A stretch of 38,027 nt of DNA from an uncultured Nitrospirota bacterium (GTDB taxonomy: Bacteria; CG2-30-53-67), in contig CALZGC010000006.1 of the NCBI GenBank assembly GCA_945786985.1, forward strand, positions 1 to 38,027, given 5' to 3'. Both the position numbers and the translations under genes were made by a program. Under the pieces are notes generated by a model. The model was not told the origin of the DNA, made no database searches, and was given only the letters and a program-made list of their open reading frames with translations. Shown piece after piece: positions 8,251-16,773 of the stretch. The stretch's first letter is position 1; every line of letters begins with the position of its first letter.

Positions 8251-9768
8251 TTCTTCCTCCCCCTCACTTCGCACCACAATCTTCAAGAGGTCTCCCGGCG
8301 TCGGATACAGCGTTGAGATGAGCCCATTGAGGCGGGCGATCTCTCTCGCGCGTTCGGGGGTGCCATAGTACTTAACCGCGATCGATTCAAAGGTGTCACC
8401 GGCCTGGACCTCGTAAATGACAACCTTGCGGAGCTGCAGGGCCGCCATCTCTTCCGGGTCCATCTTCCGGACACTGGCGAAGACCTTCTTGAAGTAGTAG
8501 TCCGACAGTGTCTCCTGTCCCACAGGGGTGAAGGAGAGGAGAACGAAGACGTTGCTGTCGCCCAGGAAGAAGTGCCCTTTGGCGGCATGAAAGCGCCCCA
8601 GGTAGCTCTGCAGTTTGTAGGTGGTGACGAAGGTGGGAATCTCGTTGATCACGGTCCGCTCTTCGGTTTCCCGCCTCCAGCGGCTCTTGGCCTCGAACTG
8701 CTCGGCCAGTTCCCGGAGCTTGATGAAGTGATCCGCACGGGACGTGACGCGGGCCAGATAATCCTCTTTCTTGGGCTCCGCAGTGATGAGCTGCATGAAA
8801 ATGTTTCCCTCCGGTTTGCGCGCCACCACCACGCCTCTGGAAGTGATGGTCTCCCAGTTTTCAGGGAACTGGACGGAAATGCCGTAGTGGGCGTTCCGGT
8901 AGAGGGCCTTTTCTAATTCGCCGAGCTCCGGGCGGTTGCCGTAGGGGAGCCCGTCCAGCAGTCGCAGCAGCGCCTCCCGTCCCCGGATGCCGGGATCCCG
9001 GTTTACTACCATCCGGTTGCCCCGCTGTTCGGCCTCCTCGATCCGTTCGTAGGTCTCGGGGTGGGACGCGAAGAAACCGTGAAAGACCGTCCGGTCCCGC
9101 CGTTCTTCGAGCCGGTCGAGGGTTTTGAGGAAGGCGGTGGTCTCTCTCGGGTCCCAACCCCCGTCCGCGGCGTATTCCTGCCCCAGCTGGTCCGATTCGA
9201 GCTCCAACTGGCGTCCGAAGCTCTGATAGACCCCTGTGAAGAGCAGATCGATGTATCGCTGCAGATAGAAGCCCGCCTCCCCCAGGAAGACCGTGGCGAT
9301 GAGCGATCCGATCTGCAGACCCATGGCGCGGATCTGCTGGCGGGCGTGATGGCGCGCAGTGACGTGACCGATTTCATGACCGATCACCCCGGCCAGTTCG
9401 GCTTCTGAGTTGCACTGAGCGAGAAGCCCCCGGGTCAGGTAAATGTAGCCGCCGGGAAGGGCAAACGCATTGATTTCCCCGGAGTCGATCACGGTGAAAT
9501 GGTAGTCGAAGGGCCTGGCGTGCGAGACTCCGACCAGCTTCTCGCCGAGGGCTGTGACGTGCTGCTGCAGGGCCTCGTCTTCATGCTTTCCGTAGAGTTT
9601 GAGGATGGCCTCATGCTGATCCGCGCCGACCCTTGTCTCCTCTTGCGCGCCCATGAGCGTGACCTCCAAGCGCCCGGTGACCGGATTTCGGGAGCAGGCG
9701 CCGCAGCAGAGGAGCAAGAGGCAGAGAAGCCGGCAGAGGGACTTTCGCAGATTGTGGGAGACGTGCAT
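8179..9768 (-). CDS. M48 family metalloprotease lipoprotein with C-terminal LysM domain (BepA/LoiP-like)
   Basis: The product is 529 residues. A basic N-terminus and Leu-rich core end in CCGAC near residue 25, a lipoprotein-type signal. The zinc site is HEIGH at 131-135, with the third ligand in ELESDQLGQEYAADGG near residue 190. Both are typical of periplasmic M48 proteases such as BepA that act in outer-membrane quality control. A LysM-type domain (VIYEVQAGDTFESIAVKYYG) lies near the C-terminus and probably binds peptidoglycan. The final 25 residues are low-complexity Ser/Gly/Glu and fall in a dispersed repeat. The ATG at 9768 is chosen over 9804 because the latter lies inside a 47-base palindrome and would spoil the signal peptide. 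The Shine-Dalgarno sequence is poor, so translation may be controlled by the leader hairpin. Confidence 0.9.
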   Translation of the reverse strand: MHVSHNLRKSLCRLLCLLLLCCGACSRNPVTGRLEVTLMGAQEETRVGADQHEAILKLYGKHEDEALQQHVTALGEKLVGVSHARPFDYHFTVIDSGEINAFALPGGYIYLTRGLLAQCNSEAELAGVIGHEIGHVTARHHARQQIRAMGLQIGSLIATVFLGEAGFYLQRYIDLLFTGVYQSFGRQLELESDQLGQEYAADGGWDPRETTAFLKTLDRLEERRDRTVFHGFFASHPETYERIEEAEQRGNRMVVNRDPGIRGREALLRLLDGLPYGNRPELGELEKALYRNAHYGISVQFPENWETITSRGVVVARKPEGNIFMQLITAEPKKEDYLARVTSRADHFIKLRELAEQFEAKSRWRRETEERTVINEIPTFVTTYKLQSYLGRFHAAKGHFFLGDSNVFVLLSFTPVGQETLSDYYFKKVFASVRKMDPEEMAALQLRKVVIYEVQAGDTFESIAVKYYGTPERAREIARLNGLISTLYPTPGDLLKIVVRSEGEEEAESKGSRSQGSEGPSGGKTFDLS

Positions 9769-9785
9769 GAAGGACCGCCCGGTTT

Positions 9786-9832
9786 CTAGCCCGAAACATT
9801 GCATGAGTCACTCATGCAATGTTTCGGGCTAG
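9786..9832. repeat. Perfect 47-bp palindrome (shortest-arm member of CCCGG...GCATGAGT repeat family)
   Basis: Two 23-base arms, starting CTAGCCCGAAACATTGCATG, are exactly complementary around a single central C at 9809. The inner part ATTGCATGAGT is the shared end sequence of the repeats at 12895, 22405 and 31247. It lies just downstream of a predicted promoter and 17 bases ahead of the M48 protease start codon, so it should fold into a strong hairpin in that mRNA leader. Confidence 0.9.
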
Positions 9833-9844
9833 TTGAACGGCGCT

Positions 9845-9873
9845 ATTCTATCGGCAATCGAGTCAGATTTCAA
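9845..9873 (-). promoter_or_regulatory. Predicted sigma70-type promoter of the M48 protease gene
   Basis: On the minus strand TTGAAA (9873-9868) and TAGAAT (9850-9845) are separated by 17 bases. Transcription would start near 9838 and the leader would begin with the 47-base palindrome. This is a pattern match only. Confidence 0.55.
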
Positions 9874-10114
9874 ACGAAATGACACACCGTCGTCCCGGAC
9901 CGTCTCAAAAACGGGGGCGGGGCGCCGTTTCCCCTTGCCGGGGAAGGAGTTGCATCCCCCGGCAGAGAAGGCGGAAGTTTCCCGGCCCTCATCAAGACAC
10001 TCGACGGGATCGATCGAACCGCTCACGCATCCGGTCAAAGGATAGGGTGCTCGCTACCGGGCACAGGTCTACGGAATGCATCGGTTTGCGGCGGGGAGAA
10101 TCGGGAGGCAGGAC
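9874..10114. other. Intergenic stretch between clpC terminator and M48 promoter
   Basis: Apart from the promoter, palindrome and terminator listed separately, I see no gene, RNA or repeat here. The open frames present are short, have no ribosome site and resemble nothing I recognise. Confidence 0.5.
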
Positions 10115-10145
10115 AAAAAAAAGAGAGGGGCGTTTGCCCCTCTCT
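10115..10145 (-). terminator. Rho-independent terminator of clpC
   Basis: Read on the minus strand, AGAGAGGGGC and GCCCCTCTCT form a perfect 10-bp stem with a 4-base loop, followed by a run of eight T. It starts about 20 bases after the clpC stop codon. Confidence 0.93.
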
Positions 10146-10165
10146 TGGTCTGTTGTTCTTCAATA

Positions 10166-12610
10166 CTAGGCTTCGGTCAGCTGCTTGTCCGGGCACTCTT
10201 CGAAGGCGATCTCACCGTCCTTCAGGGTGACCAGGATGGCCGTGACTTCTTTGAAATTCCCCTTGAGTATCTCATCGGAGAGCGGATCGGAAACGTGTTT
10301 CTGAATGGCCCGTTTGAGGGGTCGTGCCCCGTAGGCTGGCTGGAATCCCTTTTCGATCAGGTATTCCTTGGCCTCATCGGACAGAACGATCTGGAACCCC
10401 TGGTCGGTCACTTCCTCGTTCAGTTGCTTGATCAGAATGTCGATGATCGAAGAGATGTGCTCCTTGTTGAGCGAATGAAAGACGACGACCTCATCAACCC
10501 GGTTGAGAAACTCGGGGTTGAAGGTTTTCTTCACCGCGCTCATGACCTCTTCCCGGATCTTCTCGTGGGAGGCGGCCTCGCCTTCCCGTTGGAAGCCGAG
10601 AGGGGCGCCCTTGTCGATCTGGCGGGTGCCGAGGTTGGAGGTCATGATCAACACCGTGTTGTTGAAGTCGATGGTGCGGCCGTAATTGTCCGTCAGACGC
10701 CCGTCGTCGAGCACCTGCAGGAGAATGTTGAACAGATCGGGATGGGCCTTTTCGATCTCATCCAGCAGGACCACCGAATAGGGGCGCCGCTTGACCTTCT
10801 CTGTGAGCTGTCCGCCTTCTTCATAGCCCACATATCCCGGAGGCGCCCCCGTGAGACCGGAGACGCTGAAGCGTTCCATGTACTCGGACATGTCGACCCG
10901 GATCAGCGCATCTTCGCTGTCGAAGAGAAACTCCGCGAGCACCCGGGCCAGTTCGGTTTTTCCCACGCCCGTGGGGCCGAGGAAGATGAAGGAGCCGATC
11001 GGTTTCTTCCGGCTCTTCAGGCCGGCCCGGGAGCGGCGCACAGCGCGCGAGACCGCTTCAATGGCCTCGTCCTGGCCGACGATTCGTTGGTGCAGCTCTT
11101 CTTCCATGCGCAGCAGTTTCTCGCTTTCCTGCTCTTCCAGTTTGTAAATGGGAACCCCCGTCATCTTAGAGACCACGTAGGCGATGTCCTCTGCCTCGAC
11201 GCGGGACTTGGTGGTTTCCCGATCCTCCCGCCAGCGCTGCTTGGCCTTGTTGAATTCTTCCTTCAACTTGTCTTCCTGGTCGCGGTAGCGCGCAGCCTTC
11301 TCGAACTCCTGGAGGTGGATGTGGAGGTTTTTCTGCTCGGTTACCTCCTTGGTCTTCTCCTGCATCTCTTTCAATTCAGGCGGCAGGGTGAACTTTTGCA
11401 GTTTGGCCCGGGAGCCTGCTTCATCGATGACATCAATGGCCTTGTCCGGGAGGAACTTGTTTGTGATGTAGCGGTCGGAGTGTTTGGCGGCCGCGTCGAT
11501 GGCATCGTCAGTGATCACGGCGCTGTGATGTTCTTCGTAGCGGGAGCGGAGTCCCTTGATGATGCGAATCGTCTCTTCCACCGAAGGTGCCTGGACGTTG
11601 ATCGTCTGGAAACGACGTTCCAGGGCGCCGTCTTTCTCAATATACTTGCGATACTCGTCGTAGGTCGTCGCGCCGATGCACTGAATTTCGCCCCGGGAGA
11701 GGGCGGGCTTCAGCATGTTGGAGGCATCCAGCGATCCTTCCGCCGCGCCGGCGCCGACCAGGGTGTGCAGTTCGTCGATAAAAATGATGATCTGATTGTT
11801 CGAAGAGACGATCTCCTTCAGGACGATCTTGAGGCGCTCTTCAAACTGGCCGCGATACTTGGTCCCGGCCACGAGGGAGCCCAGATCCAGGGCGATCACC
11901 TTGCGGTTGGTCAGTCCCACGGGGACTTCGCCGTTCACGATCCGCTGGGCCAGCCCTTCGACGATGGCCGTCTTGCCGACGCCGGGTTCTCCGATGAGGA
12001 CGGGGTTGTTCTTGGTGCGCCGGCTGAGAATCTGGAGGACCCGCTCGATTTCATCGTGCCGGCCGACCACGGGGTCGAGTTCGCCGCGCCGGGCCAGCTC
12101 GGTGAAGTCCCGGCCGAACTCGTCCAGGGCGGGTGTGTTGCTCTTCGGTTTCGGGCTCTTGGTGCGGGCCGAGGACTGGTGGAGCAGATTGATCGTCTGC
12201 TGTCTTGCGCCCAGCAGGCTGGCCCCCATGCCGCGAAGAATGTTCCCGGCGATCCCTTCTTCCTCCCGGACCAGCCCCAGGAGAATGTGCTCGGTGCCCA
12301 CATAGTTGTGGTTGAGCAGCCGCGCTTCTTCCACGGCCAGCTCCAACACCTTTCTCGCCTTGGGGGTAAAGGGGATTTCACCGAAGGTAAGCGTATCGGT
12401 CCCCTTGGGGAGGTTCCTCTCCACTTCCAGTTTGAGATGGTCGAAATTGATGCCGAGGTTCTTCAGGACTTTGCAGTGCAGCCCTTCTTCGTCCCGCAGG
12501 ATGCCGAGCAAGATGTGTTCGGTGCCGAGATACTCGTGCTGGTGCTTCTCCGCCTCTTCCCGTGCGAGGATGATCGTGCGTCGCGCTTTGTCTGTAAATC
12601 GTTCAAACAT
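10166..12610 (-). CDS. clpC: ATP-dependent Clp protease ATP-binding subunit ClpC
   Basis: The product is 814 residues, the usual ClpC length. Two Clp-N repeats (about 1-145, beginning [20 protein letters not shown]) are followed by AAA domain 1 (Walker [10 protein letters not shown] near 210, Walker [10 protein letters not shown]). A UVR-type coiled middle region lies near 440 ([20 protein letters not shown]), then AAA domain 2 (Walker [10 protein letters not shown] near 541, Walker [11 protein letters not shown]). The UVR region and single-linker middle separate it from ClpA and ClpB. It unfolds substrates for ClpP, which is not in this window. The ATG at 12610 has GGAG at 10-base spacing; a start further upstream would lie on the promoter. 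A consensus promoter precedes it and a strong terminator follows, so it looks monocistronic. Confidence 0.96.
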   Translation of the reverse strand: MFERFTDKARRTIILAREEAEKHQHEYLGTEHILLGILRDEEGLHCKVLKNLGINFDHLKLEVERNLPKGTDTLTFGEIPFTPKARKVLELAVEEARLLNHNYVGTEHILLGLVREEEGIAGNILRGMGASLLGARQQTINLLHQSSARTKSPKPKSNTPALDEFGRDFTELARRGELDPVVGRHDEIERVLQILSRRTKNNPVLIGEPGVGKTAIVEGLAQRIVNGEVPVGLTNRKVIALDLGSLVAGTKYRGQFEERLKIVLKEIVSSNNQIIIFIDELHTLVGAGAAEGSLDASNMLKPALSRGEIQCIGATTYDEYRKYIEKDGALERRFQTINVQAPSVEETIRIIKGLRSRYEEHHSAVITDDAIDAAAKHSDRYITNKFLPDKAIDVIDEAGSRAKLQKFTLPPELKEMQEKTKEVTEQKNLHIHLQEFEKAARYRDQEDKLKEEFNKAKQRWREDRETTKSRVEAEDIAYVVSKMTGVPIYKLEEQESEKLLRMEEELHQRIVGQDEAIEAVSRAVRRSRAGLKSRKKPIGSFIFLGPTGVGKTELARVLAEFLFDSEDALIRVDMSEYMERFSVSGLTGAPPGYVGYEEGGQLTEKVKRRPYSVVLLDEIEKAHPDLFNILLQVLDDGRLTDNYGRTIDFNNTVLIMTSNLGTRQIDKGAPLGFQREGEAASHEKIREEVMSAVKKTFNPEFLNRVDEVVVFHSLNKEHISSIIDILIKQLNEEVTDQGFQIVLSDEAKEYLIEKGFQPAYGARPLKRAIQKHVSDPLSDEILKGNFKEVTAILVTLKDGEIAFEECPDKQLTEA

Positions 12611-12643
12611 TTGAGGAAACTCCTTATGGACGTATGGTTTAAT

Positions 12644-12670
12644 ATTATAGGCAAGCCCAGCAGGTGTCAA
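12644..12670 (-). promoter_or_regulatory. clpC promoter with consensus -35 and -10
   Basis: On the minus strand TTGACA (12670-12665) and TATAAT (12649-12644) are both perfect sigma70 hexamers, with a short 15-base spacer; TAATAT two bases further on gives 17. Predicted transcription start is near 12637, leaving a leader of about 27 bases that contains AAGGAG. I see no CIRCE inverted repeat. Confidence 0.7.
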
Positions 12671-12894
12671 GTCGTTTCACGCATCAAATCCTTTCAGAAT
12701 AAGAGGAATTCTGTCGTACAAAGCGCATTGCTGTTGCAGCCGCCGCCCGTCGTAGTGCAACGGACGATGTTGTGCCGTGCGGTTGGATCCAACCCACCGC
12801 AGCTCGCAGCCGCATCTCCTATGAAGACAACACCGGTCCGCGCCCCGCTGGCGGTCGACCGACCTCGGCGGTCCGACCAACCCTCACCACCTAC

Positions 12895-13006
12895 CCCGGA
12901 TATTGCATGAGTGATCGTCGTGAGAGGCCGCATGTGGCAGACTATCCGTCTTCGCAGAATGTGACGAGTCCGGCCTCGTAATAGATTGACTCATGCAATG
13001 TCCGGG
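12895..13006. repeat. 112-bp member of the CCCGGATATTGCATGAGT repeat family
   Basis: The left end CCCGGATATTGCATGAGT and the right end ACTCATGCAATGTCCGGG are inverted repeats matching at 17 of 18 positions. The interior is closely matched, in reverse orientation, by the interior of the element at 22405-22611. It encodes nothing and lies about 225 bases upstream of the clpC promoter. The arrangement is that of a non-autonomous, MITE-like or REP-like element. Confidence 0.8.
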
Positions 13007-13425
13007 CTCGCCTTGCTGGCAAACCCTCTAATCCGCGGGTCCGTCCGGTCTTCTCGCTCCGGTGGGCCGTCTCATGCGGCACCCATCGCGCCGCGGGCCT
13101 CCAATCCGCACAGGACAAGGCCCTGCAATTTCCGGATCAAAGAAGTCTTCTTAACGGTGTGCTGTGAATTGTCCCTTCGGCAGGTCGGGTTATCTGACAA
13201 AACAGGGGACGCCGCTGGCCCACTATCTAACTTATTGAAAAATATAGCTTTTGCTCTGCATAAAAAAGAGGCATTGTGTGGAAGTCCCTTGATGTGAGCC
13301 CCTCGTCGGCCCGTTTACACACAGATTTCCACAGGCAATTCACAATTTCTGTGAACAGATCGCTAACCCAAAGAATTCAAACGGGAATGTCGATTCGGAG
13401 TTGCCGGTTAGGCGGGCGGGGTCGT
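13007..13425. other. Gene-free stretch downstream of the mqn operon
   Basis: I see no gene here. Positions 13225-13275 are AT-rich relative to the surroundings. A palindrome TTCACA-N5-TGTGAA lies at 13339-13355 and could be an operator or chance. No U-tract terminator for the mqn operon is evident. Confidence 0.4.
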
Positions 13426-14307
13426 TCAGCCGATCCAGCCGCGCCAGTCATCGCCGATGTCCCCGCGGCTTCTGTAGCGCAGCATGGCATCCTTACAGGA
13501 GCAGTCCCGGTGCAGGGACGCCAGATGGCGGAGCGTGCCCCGTACGATTTTCGGGAAAGCAGAGAGGGCGGCGTCGACCCGGTGGCGGTCGTGCCCAGGC
13601 AGGGTTCCTTCAAAGAGGACTCCCTTTTCGTAGGGAAGTTCGCGAACACCTTCGGCATAATTAGAGATATAGCAGAGAGGCGCATAGCAGATCTCGAGCT
13701 CCCGGGCGAGAAAAGCCTCCGGTACCAGTGTCATGCCGACGAGATCGCCACCGATTTGTTTCATATAACGGATCTCGGCCGGGGTTTCCAGTCGCGGGCC
13801 TTCGGTGCAGACATAGGTGGCCCGCGTGTGGCAAGGACGGTTGAGCTCCCCGATGGCACCCTGCAGGGCCTGGCGAATTTCCGGGCAAAAGACAGGGTTC
13901 TGCCGAATAAACCCGATCCCCTTGCCTTCGAAGAAGGTCAGGGGACGCTGGCGCGTGAGATCGATGAGATCGTCCGGAACGACCAGGTCGCCGGGATGAA
14001 AAGCTTCGTGGATCGCCCCGGGGCCGGACCAGGAGAGAATCTGCTGAACCCCGAGGGCCTTGGCTGCGTAGACGTTGGCCCGGTAATTGACGTAGGGCGC
14101 GGTCATGCTGTAGCTGTTTTCGCCGTGCCGGGAGAGAAAGCCCACGGCGCGGTCGTCGCACTCCAGAATCCGTATCGGTGCGGAGGGGCCGAAAGGCGTT
14201 TCCACCGTGAGGCGGCGCGTCTCGACACCGAAGGCTTCCGCTGGAAAGTGATAGGCGCCGCTGCCGCCGATGACCAGGACGTCGATCGCTCCCGTTGCCT
14301 TGTCCAT
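13426..14307 (-). CDS. MTAP/PNP-family nucleoside phosphorylase, in mqn operon
   Basis: The product is 293 residues of the trimeric purine nucleoside/methylthioadenosine phosphorylase family. Visible motifs are the glycine-rich phosphate-binding start VIGGSGAYHF, a second phosphate contact SRHGENSYSM, YVNYRANVYAAKALGV, CTEGPRLETPAEIRYM and GMTLVPEAFLA. The base-recognition position is Asn216 in YISNYAEG, where adenine-specific MTAPs carry Asp. From what I recall of the family, Asn favours 6-oxopurines such as hypoxanthine. The ATG at 14307 is chosen (GGAGAG upstream); an ATG at 14322 directly abuts the mqnC stop but lacks a ribosome site. Its place behind mqnE and mqnC suggests it cleaves futalosine or salvages a radical-SAM by-product nucleoside. 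It could equally be ordinary methylthioinosine or purine salvage. Confidence 0.85.
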   Translation of the reverse strand: MDKATGAIDVLVIGGSGAYHFPAEAFGVETRRLTVETPFGPSAPIRILECDDRAVGFLSRHGENSYSMTAPYVNYRANVYAAKALGVQQILSWSGPGAIHEAFHPGDLVVPDDLIDLTRQRPLTFFEGKGIGFIRQNPVFCPEIRQALQGAIGELNRPCHTRATYVCTEGPRLETPAEIRYMKQIGGDLVGMTLVPEAFLARELEICYAPLCYISNYAEGVRELPYEKGVLFEGTLPGHDRHRVDAALSAFPKIVRGTLRHLASLHRDCSCKDAMLRYRSRGDIGDDWRGWIG

Positions 14308-14322
14308 GGGTCTCTCCGTCAT

Positions 14323-15396
14323 TCAGTCGAAGCGCTTAAGGATGCCGTAGGTGGCGTTTCTCTGGGCCGGCACAAAGCCCGCGTCTCGAATGAGCCGTAT
14401 GATTTCGTCCGGGCCCAGGCGGTGGGCGACGCCGGCCGCTTTGACGACATTCTCCTCGAGCATGGTGCTTCCCATATCGTTGGCGCCGAAGAAGAGTGCG
14501 ACCTGTCCCATCTTGGGGCCCTGGGTGACCCAGGAAGCTTGTATGTTCGGGATATTGTCGAGAAGGATGCGGGAAACGGCCAGTACCCGTAGATACTCAA
14601 CGCCCGTGGCGGTCTCGCCCTGCAGTTCGGTGTTGCCCGGCTGGTAGGACCACGGAATGAACGCGGTGAACCCGCCGGTTTCATCCTGCAACTCGCGGAT
14701 TCGCAGGAGGTGCTCGATCACCTCCCCTTCGGTTTCGAGGCTGCCGAACATCATGGTGGCCGAGGACGGGATCCCGAGGCGGTGGGCCTCGTGCATGACG
14801 GAAATCCAGGCCTCTGTGGCGATCTTGTTCGGACTGGTCAGTTCGCGGACCCGATCGGCCAGAATCTCCGCGCCGCCGCCGGGAATGGAATCGAGCCCGG
14901 CCTTCCGGAGGCGCCGCAGCACTGCTGCGACAGGCAGCGACGACACTTCGGAGAGATAGACGATCTCCGGCGGGGAGAGTGCATGGAGGTGCACGGTATA
15001 GCGCGCTTTTATGTTGCGAAAGAGAGATTCATAGTCATCAAGTGTGAGCTTCGGATGCAGCCCCCCTTGCAGCAGGATCTGCGTCCCGCCGAGGGCCAGG
15101 GTTTCTTCGATCTTGTCGAAGATTTCCTGCTCGGTCAGGAGGTAGGCGTCGGGATCGTCGGGGGCGCGGTAGAAGGCGCAGAACCGGCAGCGGTTGATGC
15201 AGACGTTGGTATAGTTGATGTTGCGGTCAATAACGAACGTCACGATCCGCTCCGGGTGCTTCCGCTCCCGCACGCGTCGGGCCCACGCGCCTAGGTCGAG
15301 CAGATCAGCCTCCTGAAGCAGCCACAGTCCCGCCTCGGCGGAGAGCCGCCCGCCGCGGGCGACCTTCTCTGCGATCTGCTGCTCTGTCTCTATCAT
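14323..15396 (-). CDS. mqnC: Cyclic dehypoxanthinyl futalosine synthase (radical SAM)
   Basis: The product is 357 residues. The radical SAM cluster motif is CINRCRFCAFYR in the N-terminal third, following FVIDRNINYTNV, with GGLHPKLTLDDYESLF and SIPGGGAEILADRVR later. These are characteristic of MqnC, which cyclises dehypoxanthinyl futalosine to the spiro compound of the futalosine menaquinone pathway. CAFYR here versus CAFSR in the neighbouring gene separates MqnC from MqnE. The ATG at 15396 has GAGG at 7-base spacing. It lies 97 bases after mqnE and next to the phosphorylase gene, so the order follows the pathway. Confidence 0.92.
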   Translation of the reverse strand: MIETEQQIAEKVARGGRLSAEAGLWLLQEADLLDLGAWARRVRERKHPERIVTFVIDRNINYTNVCINRCRFCAFYRAPDDPDAYLLTEQEIFDKIEETLALGGTQILLQGGLHPKLTLDDYESLFRNIKARYTVHLHALSPPEIVYLSEVSSLPVAAVLRRLRKAGLDSIPGGGAEILADRVRELTSPNKIATEAWISVMHEAHRLGIPSSATMMFGSLETEGEVIEHLLRIRELQDETGGFTAFIPWSYQPGNTELQGETATGVEYLRVLAVSRILLDNIPNIQASWVTQGPKMGQVALFFGANDMGSTMLEENVVKAAGVAHRLGPDEIIRLIRDAGFVPAQRNATYGILKRFD

Positions 15397-15493
15397 GCCC
15401 TTTCCTCAACGGCCTGTGCTGCGAACCGACCCCACGGGAAAGCCCTCGGCCGCTGCACCGTCTCCTCGCCCGCTTGCAGAGTTCGTCGGGGGG

Positions 15494-16642
15494 TTAGCGG
15501 GATCCCTTCTGATGGAGCAGGGGGGCGCGTGGGGATCGTGCGGAAACGGCCCGATCTTCCGAAGTCGTATCCCGGCGGATCTCCCGGTAAAGGGTGTCGC
15601 GCTCTACGGGGACCCGGCCCGCCTTGCGGATCATCCGCACCAGGGTTTGCCGGGAGAGGGCCTCCGCAGTCCTGGCACCGGCGGCATGGGTGATTTTCTC
15701 CTCTACCACCGTTCCGTCGATATCGTCGACCCCGAAATGAAGGGAGACCTGCGCGATCTTTTCGCCCAGCATGATCCAGAAGGCCTTGATATGATTGAAA
15801 TTATCCAGAAATATCCGGCTGATGGCCAGCGTTTTCAGATCCTCCACCCCGGTGGTCATCGCGGTGTTGGGGATCCGGGTGTTGTCCGGATGAAACGCGA
15901 GCGGAATAAAGGCCTGAAAGCCCCCGGTGCGGTCCTGTAGCTCCCGGAGCCGTGTCATGTGGTCGACGCGGGCCGTGTGATCCTCCACGTGTCCGTAGAG
16001 CATGGTGGCGTTTGATTTCAGACCGATCCCATGCGCGGCCTCCATGATTGCCAGCCACCGGGCGCCCGAAATCTTCTCGGGGCAGATGGTGTTGCGTACA
16101 GACGGGTGAAAGATCTCGGCCCCGCCGCCCGGAAGGGATCCCAGTCCCGCCGCCTGAAGTTCCCGGAGCACGGTCTCCAGCGGCCGGCCGGTGAGACCGG
16201 CAAAGTAGTCGATCTCGACGGCGGTGAAGGCCTGGAGATGGATTTGCGGAAAACGGGCCTTGAGGTTCTTCAGAAGATCGAGGTAGTAGCCAAAGGGGAG
16301 ATCCGGATGGAGCCCGCCGACGATGTGAAACTCCGTCGCCCCTTCGGCGGCCCCCTGTTCGGCCCGGGTCATCACCTCCGCGAGATCCATGGTGTAGGCG
16401 CCGGGATCGGCCGCGTCCCGGCTGAAGGCACAGAAGATACAGCGGTTGACGCAGACATTGGTGTGGTTGATGTGGCGGTTGACAATGAAATAGGCCCGAT
16501 CGCCGTTCTTTTTCCTGCGGCGTATGGAGGCGATCCGTCCCAGGCCGATGAGGTCGTCGCACGCGAACAGCGCAAGGCCCTCCTGCGGCGAGATGCGCTC
16601 TCCCGCGACGACTTTGCGTCGGATGGTGTCGAGTAAATCCAT
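15494..16642 (-). CDS. mqnE: Aminofutalosine synthase (radical SAM)
   Basis: The product is 382 residues. The 4Fe-4S motif is CVNRCIFCAFSRD after YFIVNRHINHTN; EFHIVGGLHPDLPFGYYLDL and LGSLPGGGAEIF follow. This pattern is that of MqnE, which joins S-adenosylmethionine to 3-[(1-carboxyvinyl)oxy]benzoate to give aminofutalosine. The frame is open for a further 111 codons upstream, but that part is Arg/Pro-rich and overlaps the divergent gene. The ATG at 16642 has GGAG at 6-base spacing and starts at the family's usual position. The last 25 residues are a basic, probably disordered tail. mqnA and mqnD are not in the window. Confidence 0.92.
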   Translation of the reverse strand: MDLLDTIRRKVVAGERISPQEGLALFACDDLIGLGRIASIRRRKKNGDRAYFIVNRHINHTNVCVNRCIFCAFSRDAADPGAYTMDLAEVMTRAEQGAAEGATEFHIVGGLHPDLPFGYYLDLLKNLKARFPQIHLQAFTAVEIDYFAGLTGRPLETVLRELQAAGLGSLPGGGAEIFHPSVRNTICPEKISGARWLAIMEAAHGIGLKSNATMLYGHVEDHTARVDHMTRLRELQDRTGGFQAFIPLAFHPDNTRIPNTAMTTGVEDLKTLAISRIFLDNFNHIKAFWIMLGEKIAQVSLHFGVDDIDGTVVEEKITHAAGARTAEALSRQTLVRMIRKAGRVPVERDTLYREIRRDTTSEDRAVSARSPRAPLLHQKGSR

Positions 16643-16709
16643 GGAGATCTCCGTCGATTCGCTCAAAACCATACCATACGTTCTTCGGAGGAGGCAATTC
16701 AAATCGCTG

Positions 16710-16739
16710 TTGACCCGGGGCACGCCGGGAGTGTATGGT
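16710..16739 (+). promoter_or_regulatory. Predicted promoter of the PHP phosphatase gene
   Basis: TTGACC (16710-16715) and TATGGT (16734-16739) are separated by 18 bases. A start near 16746 would exclude the upstream ATG at 16735, supporting translation from 16774. Pattern match only. Confidence 0.4.
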
Positions 16740-16773
16740 TTGCTCCGAACGCACGCACAAGGCGGCTCACGGC

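Noticed and set aside
10076-12910. Plus-strand open frame of 944 codons opposite clpC
   Set aside because: It mirrors the highly conserved ClpC frame, covers the terminator and promoter, and has no ribosome site or recognisable motif.
13339-13355. CRP/FNR-like operator TTCACA-N5-TGTGAA
   Set aside because: The half-sites are arranged opposite to the CRP consensus and no promoter or gene start is close; chance cannot be excluded.
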